The position numbers were made by a program, and so were the translations under genes. Positions 27,161-38,469 of a stretch of DNA of 64,000 nt are shown here, piece by piece. Numbering within the stretch: position 1 is the stretch's first letter; each line of letters starts with the position of its first letter. This DNA is from Lysobacter sp. (lineage in GTDB: Bacteria > Pseudomonadota > Gammaproteobacteria > Xanthomonadales > Xanthomonadaceae), in contig JASLDW010000089.1 of NCBI GenBank assembly GCA_030151365.1, positions 1 to 64,000 on the forward strand, in the 5' to 3' direction. The notes beneath the pieces are model-generated. The model had not been told where the DNA came from. It did no database searches and worked only from the letters and a program-made list of their open reading frames with translations.

Positions 27161-30100
27161 TTACTGCACGACCAGAAGCCAGCCCTTGCCCGGTTCCAGC
27201 GGAATCGCTTCGTCGCGCCTGAACGTGCGCGCGGGCTGGAAGCCTTCGATCGCCGATGCCGTGATCGTTGCCTTGGCCGGATCGATGCCCAGCCCCTTCC
27301 AGTCGATCTGCAACGGCAGCGACGTCGCCCGTGGCGACCATGACGCGATCGCAATCATCGCCTTGCCCTGGCGCTGATAGACCGTCGCCAGCACATCCTT
27401 GCGACCCGTTTTCACCGGCACATCGGGCGCCCACCAGCCGATCATTTCCGACTGCTCGATGCCGAACGCATCCCAGGCCTTCCACAGGTTGCGCGGATCG
27501 CCGCCGGTCCACGGCATGCGGTTGGTCATGCCGAACACCATGCCGCGCCAGGGATTGCCGCCATCCTGCAGCATCTCGCCCATCAGGCCATACGGAATGC
27601 CGGAGATCTCGGTGAGCCAGTACGCCGGCGACGTCTTCTGGTAGTCGAAGTATTCGCCGAACCACAGGCGATCGAGATACGGCATCTGCTCCATGTAGAG
27701 CAGCGCGCTGGAGTTCCAGCCGTCGCGCTCGTTGTACTGGTTGGCGGAATGGAGGTCGATCAGCGGATCGGGGCGATGCGCCGCCAGTGCCTTGCGCACG
27801 CGCTTCATGGTCACACGATCGAAGGCGACATCATCGAGATACAAACCATCGATGCCGACGTTGCGCGCCAGCCAGTCCATCCCTTCGATGTAGTAGTTGT
27901 TCCAGCGGCTGGCGCCGGAATTGATGATCGCCGCGTCGCGGATTTCCGGCACGTGCCAGGCCGCGATGTAGTCGCCATCGAGGTGTTCCTGCAGCCACGA
28001 CCAGCCGCCGCCCTTGCCGGGACTGATGATTTCGTGACCAAGGCTTTCCAGCGCCGGCACTTCCGGTGCGCGATCGGACAATTCGCGGATCGTGTTGTAG
28101 ATCTTGACCTTGACGCCGCGCGCGTGGGCGGCGTCGATGTAGGCCTTCATCTTCCCCGGTTCGAGGAAGGGATAGTTGATCCACGGATTGATCGGCGTGG
28201 CGTGGTGGATGTTGACCACGGTGGCGCCGACGCCGGTGATGTCGTCCAGCGGCGCGTACTTGTGGAAGTAGCGCTGCGAGAAATGACGCGGCGGATCGAT
28301 GGTCTTGAACGGCGTGATCCGCAGCTCGATGTCGTAGCGCAATGTGTCGCCCGCCTGCATCGTGCGCGGCCCGCTGAAGGCCACCACGTCGTAGCGGTCG
28401 CCGTCGCGCGCCATGCGGATGCCGCCCTTGCCGCCGTTGTCCCAGGACAGCGGCATTTTCAGCGGCTTGTCGTGGTAGAAGTTGGTGTTGAGCGGACGTT
28501 CGTAGCGCTCGTCGCGCAGGCGGAATTCCATGCCGGCGTTGATGTCGCCGACCCAGGCGCCGTCCTGGTTCTTCTGCACATCCCACTTCCAGTCGAAGCG
28601 GTCGGCGGTTTCGTCGCCGGGACGACCAAGGCCGATCATGTAGCGCGCGGCATCTGCGGCGAAGGGAATCTCCAGGCGGATGTCGCGCAGCGAGGTCGCC
28701 TGCGTCGCCTTCAGCGCGATGCGGTAATGCAGGCTGCCGTCGGCTTCCAGCTCGCCCTGCACCTCCTGTTGCAGGGAACCGACGGTGGAACGCGCGTTCC
28801 AGCGCACGCGTGCCGGGCCGAGCGTTTCGACCCTGGGCGCCGACGCGGCAGTCGCGACATTGGCCTTGCCGTCGTCCACGACCAATCGCATTGGCGCGGC
28901 CAGCAAGGCCCGCGGCGTCTTGCCGATCGACGTCATGCGCGGCGTGAATTCACTGTCGATGGCGGTCGGCAAACCATCATTGCCAATGCGGACGTGGCGA
29001 CCGAGGATGGCCAGCACATCGCCCTGCACCTGCACCGGCGTGTACGGCGCCACGATGCTGTCGTCCTGGTAGAGCGTCGAATCGAGCCAGCGCAGGCGGG
29101 TGAGATTCTGCGGCTGGTCATCGCCATGCGCGACGGCCTTGGTGGCGGACACCTCGACTTCGATCGGCAAACGCTGGCTGCCGGCATCGGTGGTCACCGT
29201 CGCAACGCCCTTGTAATGGCCCGGCTTGGCATCGGCGGGAATGTCGAGACCCAGCCATAGCGGATCGACCCTGCCCTGCGCGACACCGTGCCGCTGCGCG
29301 AACCGCTGCCCGGTGTAATCGATGCCACCGAGCACGAAGCGATGCAGCGTCGAGGCATCGATGCGCGCACCATTGGTACCCTGCAGCGAATCGAGCGCGA
29401 TGCGCACATCGTTCAGGGCGCGCTTCGGCGTCCACAGTCCAAGCTGGAAACTGAGGAATTCGCCGCGCGATGCCGACAGGCGCAAGGGTTTTCCGGCACC
29501 GCGCATCGCCCAGCGCTGCGGCAGCTGGTCGAACATCCTCACCGGATGCGCGCGATCCTCGCCGAACAGCAGGAACGGCAACTGTTGCGCACCCTGCAAT
29601 ATCCGGGCGGTTTCCGCCGGCGACGCGACGCGTTCCATCTCGGTATAGGCATCGAACGGATCGACCGCTTCGTAGCCGGCGACCTTCGCGCGCGGCAACG
29701 CATCGAGTTTCGTCGGCGATGCCGCGCCGATGCGCGCCGTCCATGCCGATGCCGCGGTGTCCTGCCAGGCCTGATAGTTCAGCTTCGGATAGTTGCGACT
29801 GCCGGTCTGCTGGAACGGCTGGAAATAGACGAAGTAGCGACCCGCGCCCTGCGTCGGTTCGAACGCCAGCGTCGCCGAGAGCTGGTCGACATGGCGACGC
29901 AGCACATTGGCGATGGGATGGCCGGCGGAATCGGTGACGATGATGCGATGCTCGCCGATCGCGCGATCGCGCAGCCGCCACGGGATCGTCACCTGCACCG
30001 CCGGCGCAGCCGTGGCGACGTCCACCGCATAACGATGGTTGCCCAAGGCGTAGCGATCCCACTTCTCGACCGTCGTCGCGATCTTCTCGTCCTGCGCCAG

Positions 30101-30172
30101 CACGTCCGCGGGTGACGCGGCCGCAACGGCCAGCATCGCGAATGCGGCCAGCCGCTGCAAACGATCACTCAT
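27161..30172 (-). CDS. Large secreted glycoside-hydrolase-like protein (DUF6067-type)
   Basis: 1003 residues with a signal peptide (LAAFAMLAVAAASPADVLA). The first 600 residues are beta-rich domains. The C-terminal 400 look like a TIM barrel, with VNIHHATPINPWINYPF, ARGVKVKIYNTIREL and the likely catalytic strand GIDGLYLDDVAFDR, where the Asp pair resembles GH active sites. A final small beta domain ends the protein. This matches the glycoside-hydrolase-domain/DUF6067 group rather than a classified GH family I can name. It probably acts on a polysaccharide outside the cell or in the periplasm. It may be co-transcribed from the NTF2-like gene upstream (9 bases between them). Confidence 0.7.
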   Translation of the reverse strand: MSDRLQRLAAFAMLAVAAASPADVLAQDEKIATTVEKWDRYALGNHRYAVDVATAAPAVQVTIPWRLRDRAIGEHRIIVTDSAGHPIANVLRRHVDQLSATLAFEPTQGAGRYFVYFQPFQQTGSRNYPKLNYQAWQDTAASAWTARIGAASPTKLDALPRAKVAGYEAVDPFDAYTEMERVASPAETARILQGAQQLPFLLFGEDRAHPVRMFDQLPQRWAMRGAGKPLRLSASRGEFLSFQLGLWTPKRALNDVRIALDSLQGTNGARIDASTLHRFVLGGIDYTGQRFAQRHGVAQGRVDPLWLGLDIPADAKPGHYKGVATVTTDAGSQRLPIEVEVSATKAVAHGDDQPQNLTRLRWLDSTLYQDDSIVAPYTPVQVQGDVLAILGRHVRIGNDGLPTAIDSEFTPRMTSIGKTPRALLAAPMRLVVDDGKANVATAASAPRVETLGPARVRWNARSTVGSLQQEVQGELEADGSLHYRIALKATQATSLRDIRLEIPFAADAARYMIGLGRPGDETADRFDWKWDVQKNQDGAWVGDINAGMEFRLRDERYERPLNTNFYHDKPLKMPLSWDNGGKGGIRMARDGDRYDVVAFSGPRTMQAGDTLRYDIELRITPFKTIDPPRHFSQRYFHKYAPLDDITGVGATVVNIHHATPINPWINYPFLEPGKMKAYIDAAHARGVKVKIYNTIRELSDRAPEVPALESLGHEIISPGKGGGWSWLQEHLDGDYIAAWHVPEIRDAAIINSGASRWNNYYIEGMDWLARNVGIDGLYLDDVAFDRVTMKRVRKALAAHRPDPLIDLHSANQYNERDGWNSSALLYMEQMPYLDRLWFGEYFDYQKTSPAYWLTEISGIPYGLMGEMLQDGGNPWRGMVFGMTNRMPWTGGDPRNLWKAWDAFGIEQSEMIGWWAPDVPVKTGRKDVLATVYQRQGKAMIAIASWSPRATSLPLQIDWKGLGIDPAKATITASAIEGFQPARTFRRDEAIPLEPGKGWLLVVQ

Positions 30173-30181
30173 GACCTCTCC

Positions 30182-30691
30182 TCAATCCATGTCGCAGGAA
30201 CGGGCGCGATGCGCCTGGAAGGCCTGAATCTGCTCAGGGCTGGCCTTGACCGGTTCGCTGCCGGAATCGAACACCACCCGCCATTCGCCGTCGGCGTTCT
30301 TGCGCCAGACGGAATTGAAGCGGCTCAGCATCGTCGTCGTGCCGCCCTTGCCGTCGGACACTTCGAACAGCGCCGGCCCGCTCGACCAGGCGATATCGCC
30401 GGAATTGGCGGCAACCACGTGGTCGGGATACCAGTCGAGTCGCCCTGCCTTGCCGGAAACGAGTCCCGCCCAACGCTCGACGATGCTGGCGCGTCCGTGC
30501 AGCGGCGACTTGCCGGTCACGCTGAATACCGCGTCGGGATCGACATGCCCGGCGAAGGCCGTCGCATCATGGCGACGCACGCTGTCGGCGAACGACAGCT
30601 CGCGCTCCCAGGCCGGACAGGCGATCGCACTGACCGCGGGAACCGCCGGCGGCGTCGCCTGCAGCGCCACCATCAACAAAACGGACACCAT
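30182..30691 (-). CDS. NTF2-fold (DUF4440/SnoaL-like) exported protein
   Basis: 169 residues from ATG 30691, which has AGGAG nine bases upstream and begins a short signal peptide (MVSVLLMVALQATPPAVPA). The body has the cone-shaped NTF2 pattern: FADSVRRHDATAFAGHVDPDAVFSV at the helix-loop start and FNSVWRKNADGEWRVVFDSG at the final strands. It ends DMD with a nearby Cys. Such proteins serve as small-molecule isomerases or ligand binders. No active site can be assigned here. It is upstream of the glycosidase-like gene on the same strand. Confidence 0.75.
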   Translation of the reverse strand: MVSVLLMVALQATPPAVPAVSAIACPAWERELSFADSVRRHDATAFAGHVDPDAVFSVTGKSPLHGRASIVERWAGLVSGKAGRLDWYPDHVVAANSGDIAWSSGPALFEVSDGKGGTTTMLSRFNSVWRKNADGEWRVVFDSGSEPVKASPEQIQAFQAHRARSCDMD

Positions 30692-30743
30692 CAGCTCACT
30701 CCTGGATGCGAGAATGCCGATGTTAGGGCAATCCGGTTTCCCC

Positions 30744-31997
30744 ATGCATCCGCAAGTCCAACCGTCGAACTTCTTGCGTTTTTTGTTGCTTGCCTGCCTG
30801 TTGCCGGCGGGTTGCGCCAATGTCCCGCACACGCCGCCGCGGCCACCCTTGCTGCTGATTTCGGTCGATGGACTGCGCACGCGCGACGTCACCCCGGAAC
30901 TGATGCCGAACGTATCGCGACTCGCAGCCGATGGCGTCCGCGCGATCGACGGCATGCGCCCGTCGTACCCGTCGCTGACCTTTCCCAACCACTACACCCT
31001 CGTCACCGGCCTGCGCCCCGACCACCACGGCATCATCCAGAACACCATGGCGGATGCGACGCTGGGTGATTTCAAGGTGTCGGATGGAGCTGCAGTCGGC
31101 AACGGACGCTGGTGGGGCGGCGAACCGGTGTGGGTGAGCGTGGAGAACGCGGGACTCCATTCGGCGACGATGTTCTGGCCCGGCAGCCAGGCCGCGATCG
31201 CCGGCGTGCGTCCGTCGCAGTGGCGTCCGTACGACAAGTCATTCAGCGCCAACGCGCGCGCGGACATCGTCAATGCCTGGCTGGATGAACCGGCGGCGAT
31301 GCGCCCGGCCTTCGTCACCGTGTATTTCGACGAGGTGGACGAGGCCGAGCACGACAGCGGCCCCGGCTCGCCCGAAGCGATCAACGCGCTGCATGAAACC
31401 GATGCCGCGATCGGCCGCATCATCGATGCATTGCGCGCACGCGGACAACTCGATCGCACCAATATCGTCCTGGTGTCGGATCATGGCTTCGCCAAGGTCC
31501 CGAAGGGACAGGTGGTGATCGTGGAGGATGTGGTGACGAAGGCGGAAGCCAGGGCGGTTTCGCTCGGACAGGTGCCCGAGTTCGCGCCGAACCCCGGTTT
31601 CGAAGCGGTCTCCGAACGCAAGCTGCTCGGCCGGCACGATCATTTCCAGTGCTGGAAGAAGGCCGATCTGCCGGCACGCTGGCATTACGGTTCAAACCCG
31701 CGCATTCCGCCGATCGTCTGCCAGATGGACGAAGGCTGGGACATGATCGCGCGCTCGGGCGCCGACAAACGTGCCAGCGAAGGCGACCGCGGCTCGCACG
31801 GCTACGATCCGGCGCTGCCATCGATGCGCGCAACGTTCGTCGCGCGTGGCCCTGCGTTCGCACATGGGGCAACGCTGCCGGTATTCGACAACGTCGATGT
31901 CTATCCGTTGCTGATGCGCCTGCTCGGACTCAAACCGCGCCCCAATGACGGCGATCCGCGCACGTTCGACTCCGTGCTGCAACCGCAGGCGCAATGA
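30744..31997 (+). CDS. Alkaline phosphatase-superfamily lipoprotein (nucleotide pyrophosphatase/phosphodiesterase type)
   Basis: 417 residues from ATG 30744. An ATG eight codons earlier at 30720 is an alternative. The lipobox is LPAGC. The metal and nucleophile sites of the NPP family are visible: [11 protein letters not shown] (first Asp), [21 protein letters not shown] with Thr as nucleophile, the [11 protein letters not shown] segment, VSDHGF (Asp-His) and the final His in RGSHGYDP. It should hydrolyse phosphodiester or pyrophosphate bonds, probably at the outer membrane or in the periplasm. ogt follows one base after its stop, and the NTF2-like gene is divergent. Confidence 0.87.
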   Translation: MHPQVQPSNFLRFLLLACLLPAGCANVPHTPPRPPLLLISVDGLRTRDVTPELMPNVSRLAADGVRAIDGMRPSYPSLTFPNHYTLVTGLRPDHHGIIQNTMADATLGDFKVSDGAAVGNGRWWGGEPVWVSVENAGLHSATMFWPGSQAAIAGVRPSQWRPYDKSFSANARADIVNAWLDEPAAMRPAFVTVYFDEVDEAEHDSGPGSPEAINALHETDAAIGRIIDALRARGQLDRTNIVLVSDHGFAKVPKGQVVIVEDVVTKAEARAVSLGQVPEFAPNPGFEAVSERKLLGRHDHFQCWKKADLPARWHYGSNPRIPPIVCQMDEGWDMIARSGADKRASEGDRGSHGYDPALPSMRATFVARGPAFAHGATLPVFDNVDVYPLLMRLLGLKPRPNDGDPRTFDSVLQPQAQ

Positions 31998-31998
31998 A

Positions 31999-32499
31999 AT
32001 GAAGACGACGGTCCACTGGATGCATGTCGACAGCCCGATCGGCCAGTTGCTGGTCGCCGCCGGCGACGACGGCCTGCGCGCGATCGAATTCCCGCGCAAC
32101 CGCCATCCGGTGAAACGCGACGATGGCTGGGTCGAAGCCTCGCATCCGCTGATCGATGAAGCACGGCGCCAGCTCGACGACTATTTCGCCGGAAAGCGCA
32201 CGACGTTCGATGTTCCGCTGGCCCCGCGCGGCACGCCCTTCCAGTTGGCAGTGTGGCAGGCGTTGCGCGAGATTCCCTTCGGCGATACCTGGACCTATGG
32301 CGATCTCGCCCGTCGCATCGACCAACCCACGGCGGTGCGTGCGGTTGGCGCGGCGAACGGCCGCAACCCGATTCCGATCGTCATTCCCTGCCATCGCGTG
32401 ATCGGCAGCGACGGCACGCTCACCGGCTTCGGCGGCGGACTGCCGACCAAGGAATTCCTGCTGCGCCTGGAAGGCGCCCTGCCCGCCTCGCTGCTTTAG
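31999..32499 (+). CDS. ogt: Methylated-DNA--protein-cysteine methyltransferase
   Basis: Suicide DNA-repair enzyme that moves the O6-alkyl group from guanine to its own cysteine. 166 residues. The active-site motif is [14 protein letters not shown] with Cys acceptor, the helix-turn-helix stretch is [22 protein letters not shown] with the arginine finger, and [16 protein letters not shown] closes the domain. Its start lies one base after the phosphodiesterase stop. The last four bases overlap the convergent argH stop. Length fits a two-domain Ogt rather than Ada. Confidence 0.92.
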   Translation: MKTTVHWMHVDSPIGQLLVAAGDDGLRAIEFPRNRHPVKRDDGWVEASHPLIDEARRQLDDYFAGKRTTFDVPLAPRGTPFQLAVWQALREIPFGDTWTYGDLARRIDQPTAVRAVGAANGRNPIPIVIPCHRVIGSDGTLTGFGGGLPTKEFLLRLEGALPASLL

Positions 32500-33782
32500 C
32501 GCAGCGCGTCCAGTCGCGCCTGCAAGGTGTCGAGGCGCAGATCGCCGTGCCCGCCCGGTGAAACGCGCGCATCGAGGCTGGCTTGCGGATCGCGCTCAGC
32601 CCAACGCTCGGGATTCGCGGCTTCGCGATAGGCATCGCGGAACGGCAGGCCATCGCGCGCCAGTTCGATCGCGAGATCGGTGGCGTACATCGACGGCTCC
32701 AGCGCCTGCGCCATGTTCGCCTCGTTCCAGCGCAGTTCGCGCAGCAGGCCGGGCAACAGCGTCAACGCCTTCAGCCCGCGCCCGAAGCCGTGGAAGATCG
32801 CGCCCTTGCTGAACTGCAGGTCGCGGTGATAGCCGGACGGCAGCGACAGCAGGTGTTCGATCTCCGACTTGGCCGCGGCGACGCTGGCATAACTCGCGCG
32901 CATCAGTTCGATCACGTCGGGATTGCGCTTGTTCGGCATCAGCGAGCTGCCGGTGGTGTACTGCGGCGGCAACTGGACGAAGGCGAATTCCCCCGTGGTG
33001 AACAGGCTGAGATCCCATGCGAGGCGACGCAGGTCGAGCATCGCGCTGCCCAGCGCTTCCAGCGCCGCGAGTTCGAACTTGCCGCGCGACAGCTGCGCGC
33101 CGATCGGCGACACCTGCAGGCGACCGAAATGCAGGGCTTCGGTGACGTGGTCGCGGTCGAGCGCGAGATTCACGCCATAGCCGGCCGCACTCCCCAACGG
33201 ATTGGTATCGACCAGTCGATAGGTATCCGCGGCGCGCTGGGCATCATCGATGAAACCTTCCGCCCAGGCGCTCCACCACATCGCGGTCGACGACACCATG
33301 GCGCGCTGCAGGTGGGTATAGCCGGCCAACGGAATCTTTTCGCCACGCGCGCGCTCCAGCGCGATGGTCGCGACCTCGATGCACAAGGCATGGACCTGGC
33401 GCAGGCGATCGCGCAACCACAGCCGCGTCGCCACCAGCACCTGGTCGTTGCGGCTGCGCCCGGTGTGGATCTTCTTGCCGGTCTCGCCGAGGCGTTCGAT
33501 CAGGCGCGCCTCGATCGCCGAATGCATGTCCTCGTAGCGCTCGTCGAGCACGAAATCGCCAGCTGCGAAATCGTTGGCGAGCTGCTGCAGCTCGGCATCG
33601 ATCGCATTGGTTTCTTCCGCCGTCAGCACGCCGATCCGCTGCAGCCCCTGGGCATGGGCGCGACTGGCCTCGATGTCGTACAGCATGAATTCGCGATCGA
33701 GGATCACATCGTCGCCGGCCAGGAAACCCTGGATGTCGGCGTCGACCTTGACGCCCGATTTCTGCCAGAGGAGATCGCTCAT
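32496..33782 (-). CDS. argH: Argininosuccinate lyase
   Basis: Last step of arginine synthesis: argininosuccinate to arginine plus fumarate. 428 residues. The fumarase-superfamily signature is [12 protein letters not shown] with the catalytic Ser of the flexible loop. [10 protein letters not shown] and [10 protein letters not shown] are the other conserved regions. It is the last gene of the arg operon, with its ATG overlapping the argC stop. Slightly shorter than E. coli ArgH but the core is complete. Confidence 0.94.
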   Translation of the reverse strand: MSDLLWQKSGVKVDADIQGFLAGDDVILDREFMLYDIEASRAHAQGLQRIGVLTAEETNAIDAELQQLANDFAAGDFVLDERYEDMHSAIEARLIERLGETGKKIHTGRSRNDQVLVATRLWLRDRLRQVHALCIEVATIALERARGEKIPLAGYTHLQRAMVSSTAMWWSAWAEGFIDDAQRAADTYRLVDTNPLGSAAGYGVNLALDRDHVTEALHFGRLQVSPIGAQLSRGKFELAALEALGSAMLDLRRLAWDLSLFTTGEFAFVQLPPQYTTGSSLMPNKRNPDVIELMRASYASVAAAKSEIEHLLSLPSGYHRDLQFSKGAIFHGFGRGLKALTLLPGLLRELRWNEANMAQALEPSMYATDLAIELARDGLPFRDAYREAANPERWAERDPQASLDARVSPGGHGDLRLDTLQARLDALR

Positions 33783-34747
33783 GCCCGGGCCTCGTGGGGA
33801 ATGCCTTCAAGCTCGTCAAAGCCGAAGGCGAGATTGAGATTCTGCAGGGCCTGTGTCGCCGCGCCCTTGAGCAGGTTGTCGAGCGTGGACACCACCACCC
33901 AGCGCCGGCCATCATCGCCTGACGTGAACCCGCCGACATGGACGCCGTGCGCGTGCGCGATCCGGCTCACCCACGGCGCTTCGTCGAAGACATCGACCAG
34001 CACTTCGCGGCCATAGCGATCGCGATAGAGCGCCAGCATCTCGTCGCGGGTGAAGGCGCGATCCAGATGCAGGTTGGCCGTGATGGTCAGTCCGCGGAAA
34101 TGCGGCGCGACATGCGGCATGAACTCGACCGCCGCACAGTGGCGCGTCACCTCGCGTTCGTGCAGGTGACCGGTCAACGCATACGGCATCAGGTTGTCGT
34201 GCAGCTTGACAGGGTCGTTCTTGTCGCTGGGCGTGGTGCCGGCGCCGGAATAGCCGGACACGCCGAAGCACTGCACCGGCCCGACCAGATGATCGCGCAG
34301 GGGTGCGATGGCCAGTTGCATCGCCGTGGCGTAGCAACCGGGATTGCTGATGCGGCGCTGGCCCGCATAGCTGTCGCGCGTCAGTTCCGGCAGACCGTAG
34401 TACCAGCCATCGTCGAAACGATAGTCGGCCGAGAGATCGATGATGACCGGATCGTCGCCGCGCTTGGCGATCTCGGCGACGCATTGCGCGGCCTTGCCGT
34501 TGGGTAGCGCCAGCACGTAGGCATCGACGTCCTCTCCCGGCAAGGCTTCGTGCGAGAGATTGCGATAGTGCAGGTCGCCATCGAACCCGACGACATGATC
34601 GGCCACGCGCTGGCCGTCGCGTTCACGCGAGGACACGAACCCGAGCTCGAAATGCGGGTGCTTGGCGACCAGGCGAATCAATTCCTCGCCGACGTGCCCA
34701 CGCGCACCGACCAGGCCGATTTTCCTTCTTTTCCCGGAATCTCTCAT
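33779..34747 (-). CDS. argC: N-acetyl-gamma-glutamyl-phosphate reductase
   Basis: NADPH-dependent reduction of N-acetylglutamyl phosphate to the semialdehyde. 322 residues from ATG 34747. The nucleotide site is [17 protein letters not shown], the catalytic Cys is in SNPGCYAT and the substrate loop is [13 protein letters not shown] overlaps link it to both neighbours, the kinase/synthase upstream and argH downstream. Confidence 0.93.
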   Translation of the reverse strand: MRDSGKRRKIGLVGARGHVGEELIRLVAKHPHFELGFVSSRERDGQRVADHVVGFDGDLHYRNLSHEALPGEDVDAYVLALPNGKAAQCVAEIAKRGDDPVIIDLSADYRFDDGWYYGLPELTRDSYAGQRRISNPGCYATAMQLAIAPLRDHLVGPVQCFGVSGYSGAGTTPSDKNDPVKLHDNLMPYALTGHLHEREVTRHCAAVEFMPHVAPHFRGLTITANLHLDRAFTRDEMLALYRDRYGREVLVDVFDEAPWVSRIAHAHGVHVGGFTSGDDGRRWVVVSTLDNLLKGAATQALQNLNLAFGFDELEGIPHEARA

Positions 34748-36057
34748 GCCGGTTCTTCCAGCGTCGCCGGACGCGCCATCGCCTGCTCCACGCACTCGCG
34801 GATGGTGGTGAAATCGTCGACGCCGTACCAGTAGCACTTCCAGATGCCGTTCTTCAGGCTGCCGTCGGCTTCGGAATCGTAGAAGGCGTTGATCGGATTG
34901 TGGCGACGCGAGCGCCAGTACAGCGATGGCGTTTCCGCGCGCATCTGCTGCCACACCGCGCGACCGAGGCCCTCGCCCTGCGCGTCATCGAGCACAGCGA
35001 ACTTGTCGAGGTAGGGGCGACCGCCATCGTCGGTGAGGATCACCGCAGCGCGATAGTTTTCGCTGACGTAGGCGCGCAGCAGCTTGGTGCGCTCGAAATA
35101 ATCCGGCAGCAACTTGCGCCCGAACGCCGAATCGATCAGCTCTCGCAGGCGCGGCAGGTCGAGTTCGTCCCAACGCTTCGCCTGCAGCACGCGTTCGCCA
35201 CGACGGACCAGTGTGCCCGAGCCCTTGTGGGTGAACAGCTCCTTCGCCAGTTCGGAAGGCCGCGTGATCGATACCGACGACGACAACGGCAACGCGTCGA
35301 GCAGGTCCTTGATCTGTTCGATCTTGACCCGCATGCCGCCGTGGATCCACGGCTGCGCCAGCAGATGCTCGTACTCGGTCGACAGGTTGATCGAATCGAT
35401 GACGCGATCGTTGCCGTCGAGCAGGCCGCCGGTTCCCGTCAGGAACACGATCTTGTACGGCTGCAGCGTCTTGATCAGTTCATTCGCGGCCCAGTCGGCG
35501 TTGACGTTGACGATCTGGCCGTCGGCGGTTTCGCCCAGCGAGGCGATCACCGGGATCGATCCGACCTTGATCGCGGCGAGGATGCCGTCGGTATCGACGC
35601 GCACGACCTTGCCGACCAGTCCGTAACGCGCCTGGTCGAGGAATTCCGTCTCGAAGATGCCCGACTGGATCGAGGTCGCACGCACGCCTTCGGCCTGCAG
35701 TGCCTCGACCAGCTTGAGGTTCTCCTGGCGCATCACCCGGCGCACGACCGTCAGCACCGGCGCATCGGTGTAGCGCAGGCCGTCGACGGTGACCTTCTCG
35801 ATGCCGGCGGCCTGCATCTCGGCATCGAGCTGCGGACCGGCGCCGTGCACCACGATCGGCGTCAGGCCGACCTGCTGCAGGAATGCCAATGACGACGTGA
35901 GTGCCTCGAGGTCGTCACGCAATACCGCGCCGCCGACCTTGACCACGGCGAAGCGCGCCGCGTCGAGTTGCGAGAAGCGCTTGAGGTATTGCTGGATTTC
36001 CTTGGTGCTGCCCATGCTGGACAACAGGCGGACGATGGTGGTGCGCAGATCGGTCAT
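34744..36057 (-). CDS. Bifunctional N-acetylglutamate synthase/kinase (fused ArgB-ArgA)
   Basis: 437 residues. Residues about 30-285 are an amino-acid-kinase domain ([29 protein letters not shown]-like [21 protein letters not shown]) and about 290-437 a GNAT-type synthase domain ([28 protein letters not shown]). It therefore makes N-acetylglutamate and phosphorylates it, as in Xanthomonas. The GNAT half resembles the vertebrate-like synthase, not the E. coli ArgA. ATG 36057 was chosen; the 86 bases to the argE' stop show no other gene. Confidence 0.92.
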   Translation of the reverse strand: MTDLRTTIVRLLSSMGSTKEIQQYLKRFSQLDAARFAVVKVGGAVLRDDLEALTSSLAFLQQVGLTPIVVHGAGPQLDAEMQAAGIEKVTVDGLRYTDAPVLTVVRRVMRQENLKLVEALQAEGVRATSIQSGIFETEFLDQARYGLVGKVVRVDTDGILAAIKVGSIPVIASLGETADGQIVNVNADWAANELIKTLQPYKIVFLTGTGGLLDGNDRVIDSINLSTEYEHLLAQPWIHGGMRVKIEQIKDLLDALPLSSSVSITRPSELAKELFTHKGSGTLVRRGERVLQAKRWDELDLPRLRELIDSAFGRKLLPDYFERTKLLRAYVSENYRAAVILTDDGGRPYLDKFAVLDDAQGEGLGRAVWQQMRAETPSLYWRSRRHNPINAFYDSEADGSLKNGIWKCYWYGVDDFTTIRECVEQAMARPATLEEPA

Positions 36058-36143
36058 CGTGAGCAGTCGCAGATCAGCATGTTTCCGGAAGAGTCCCCCG
36101 ATCGCCCCGCAGGACGGTCGAAGGCAGGGCAAGCGCGTTCATT

Positions 36144-37235
36144 TCAGTTCTCCATCAATCGGTGGTAGTTGGAAACAACATCGGACAGCTGTTGCAGCGA
36201 CACCCATTCGTCGGCGGCATGCGCCTGGGCGATGTCGCCTGGCCCATAAACAATCGCGTTCATGCCGGCCTGCGAGAACAGCGAGGCTTCGGTCCAGAAA
36301 TCGACGGCGGGACCGACCGGCAGTCGCAGCGATTCGGCGAAGGCCTGGGCGTCATGGCGACGCGCCTCCACGGCGTCCGCCGCGCCAGCCGGCAGCGACG
36401 GACCGCGGAAGGTTTCCTCGTAATCAACGCCATCGGCGGCAAATCCGCGGAAGTGCGCGTGCAGCGCGTCCATGTCCTGCGACGGCAGCGGACGGAAACC
36501 GAAACGCAGCTCCGCCTCGGGCGCGATCACGTTGGCCTTGATGCCGCCTTCGACGCGACCGATGTTGAAGCGCAGACCGCGCAAGCCGCCGAACTCTTGG
36601 GCATCGTGCGATTGCACGAACTCCAGCGCCTGCGATCCCCAGCGGATCGCCTGGTGCAAGGCGCTCGCCTGCATGGCCTGTGTGCCGGAGGCATGCCCCG
36701 CCGTGCCGTGGAACTGTATCCGTACCGCACTGATGCCGCGGTGCGCCAGCACCGCCGCACCCTTGGTCGGCTCCGCGACGACGACATCGCGGAAGCCATG
36801 ATCACGCTGCAGGAACGCGGCGATGCAGCGCGGGTCGTTGGCTTCCTCGTCGGTGGTGAAGAGGAAGGCGGCGTCGCCCGAGGTCACATTGGCCGCAGCC
36901 ACCAGACCGGCCGCCGCGCCCTTGATGTCGCAGGCGCCGAGACCGATGGCGCGATCCTCCGTCACCCGCAGCACGTGCGGATCGGCGCTCCAGTGCGGCG
37001 AATCCGGCACGGTGTCGAGGTGCACGTTGAACAGGAACTTCGGCTTGCCGCGTACTGCGAAGAACGACACCGCACCGGCGCCATGATCGATCACCTCGAC
37101 ATCGAAATCCGGCAACTGCGCGCGCAGGTAACCGAAGATGCTGTCCTCGATGGCGATCGCCCGCGGCGGATTGCGGGTGTCGAACGACACCAGCGCGGCG
37201 AGATGCTTCAGGGTGGCGGCGAACAGGTCAGACAT
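36144..37235 (-). CDS. argE': M20 deacetylase, N-acetylcitrulline deacetylase (argE type)
   Basis: 363 residues. M20 metal-site regions are [12 protein letters not shown] and the catalytic Glu pair in [10 protein letters not shown]. The dimerisation lid is central. In organisms with argF' this enzyme removes the acetyl group from N-acetylcitrulline, not from acetylornithine, so the substrate is assigned from operon context. Its start lies inside the last eight bases of argG. Confidence 0.9.
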   Translation of the reverse strand: MSDLFAATLKHLAALVSFDTRNPPRAIAIEDSIFGYLRAQLPDFDVEVIDHGAGAVSFFAVRGKPKFLFNVHLDTVPDSPHWSADPHVLRVTEDRAIGLGACDIKGAAAGLVAAANVTSGDAAFLFTTDEEANDPRCIAAFLQRDHGFRDVVVAEPTKGAAVLAHRGISAVRIQFHGTAGHASGTQAMQASALHQAIRWGSQALEFVQSHDAQEFGGLRGLRFNIGRVEGGIKANVIAPEAELRFGFRPLPSQDMDALHAHFRGFAADGVDYEETFRGPSLPAGAADAVEARRHDAQAFAESLRLPVGPAVDFWTEASLFSQAGMNAIVYGPGDIAQAHAADEWVSLQQLSDVVSNYHRLMEN

Positions 37236-38442
37236 TGCCGTCGTGGTTCACTTCCGCCCACAGCGTGCTGCTCATGCCGAACAGCTTGATGAAGCCTTCG
37301 GCTTCTTCAACGCCCCAGTCGGCCGACTGCGCATAGGTCGCGCCCTTGGCATGGAGGATGTGCGGCGAACGCACCTCCACCGCGTCGACGCGCGCACCGG
37401 AGGTTTCCAGCACCACCTCGCCGTTGACCTTGCGCTGGCTCGACTTGAGGAAGGCCTCGAGATCGGTCTTGAGCGGATCGGAATAGAAACCTTCGTAGAC
37501 CAGCTCCACCCACTTGCGGGCGATCTCGGGCTTGAAGCGGTTCTGCTGCTTGCTCAGCACCGCTTCTTCCAGCGCGCGATGGGCGGTCAGCAACGAGATC
37601 AGGCCGGGCGCTTCATAGACGATGCGGCCCTTCAAGCCGATCGTGGTGTCGCCGGTGTACATGCCGCGGCCTACGCCATAGGGCGCGAACAGCGCGTTGA
37701 GCTTTGCCAGCAGCTGCGCGCCATGCATTGCGACACCGTCGATGGCAACAGCCTCGCCTTCGATGAACTTCAGCGTCACCCGCAGCGACTGGGTCGGCCA
37801 TTCGTTGCGCGGCTTGCACCAGCCACGCGCGCCCTCGCCCGGCGCCTTCCAGGCATCGATCTCGCCACCGGACAGGGTCACGCCCAGCAGGTTCTCGTTG
37901 ATGGTGTATTGCTGCTGCTTGGCGCGCACGCCGAAGCCACGTTCCTCCAGATACTTCTGCTCGTAGGCGCGGGTCTGGGTATGTTCCTTCTGGATTTCGC
38001 GGATCGGCGCGACGATGCGGTAATCGCCGCTGGCCTTCACCGCCAGGTCGAAACGCACCTGGTCGTTGCCCATGCCGGTGCAACCATGCGCAATCGCGTT
38101 GGTGCCAAGCGCATGCGCGCGCGCCAGCGCAGCGTCGACGATCAGATAGCGGTCGGACACCAGCAACGGATACTGGCCCTGGTAGCCCTCGCCCGCCCAC
38201 ACGAACGGCTTGACGAAACCGTCCCAGATCGCGGGGCCGCCGTCGACGGTGACGTGCGAGGCCACGCCGAGTTCCGCCGCGCGCGCCTCGATGAAGGCAC
38301 GTTCCTCGGCATCGACGCCGCCGGTATCCGCGAACACGGTATGCACGTTCCAGCCGTGTTCCTTCAGGTAGGGCACGCAGAAGCTGGTGTCGAGTCCGCC
38401 GGAAAAGGCGAGGACGATGTCTTTGGAGTCGGAAACGCTCAT
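37228..38442 (-). CDS. argG: Argininosuccinate synthase
   Basis: Joins citrulline and aspartate with ATP to give argininosuccinate. 404 residues. The ATP-pyrophosphatase P-loop is [12 protein letters not shown], and the conserved substrate regions [14 protein letters not shown] and KEHTQTRAY are clear. It overlaps argE' by eight bases and follows argF' by 27. Length matches the short (about 400-residue) class. Confidence 0.94.
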   Translation of the reverse strand: MSVSDSKDIVLAFSGGLDTSFCVPYLKEHGWNVHTVFADTGGVDAEERAFIEARAAELGVASHVTVDGGPAIWDGFVKPFVWAGEGYQGQYPLLVSDRYLIVDAALARAHALGTNAIAHGCTGMGNDQVRFDLAVKASGDYRIVAPIREIQKEHTQTRAYEQKYLEERGFGVRAKQQQYTINENLLGVTLSGGEIDAWKAPGEGARGWCKPRNEWPTQSLRVTLKFIEGEAVAIDGVAMHGAQLLAKLNALFAPYGVGRGMYTGDTTIGLKGRIVYEAPGLISLLTAHRALEEAVLSKQQNRFKPEIARKWVELVYEGFYSDPLKTDLEAFLKSSQRKVNGEVVLETSGARVDAVEVRSPHILHAKGATYAQSADWGVEEAEGFIKLFGMSSTLWAEVNHDGNV

Positions 38443-38469
38443 CTGGAAATTCTCGGAATATGAAAAAGG

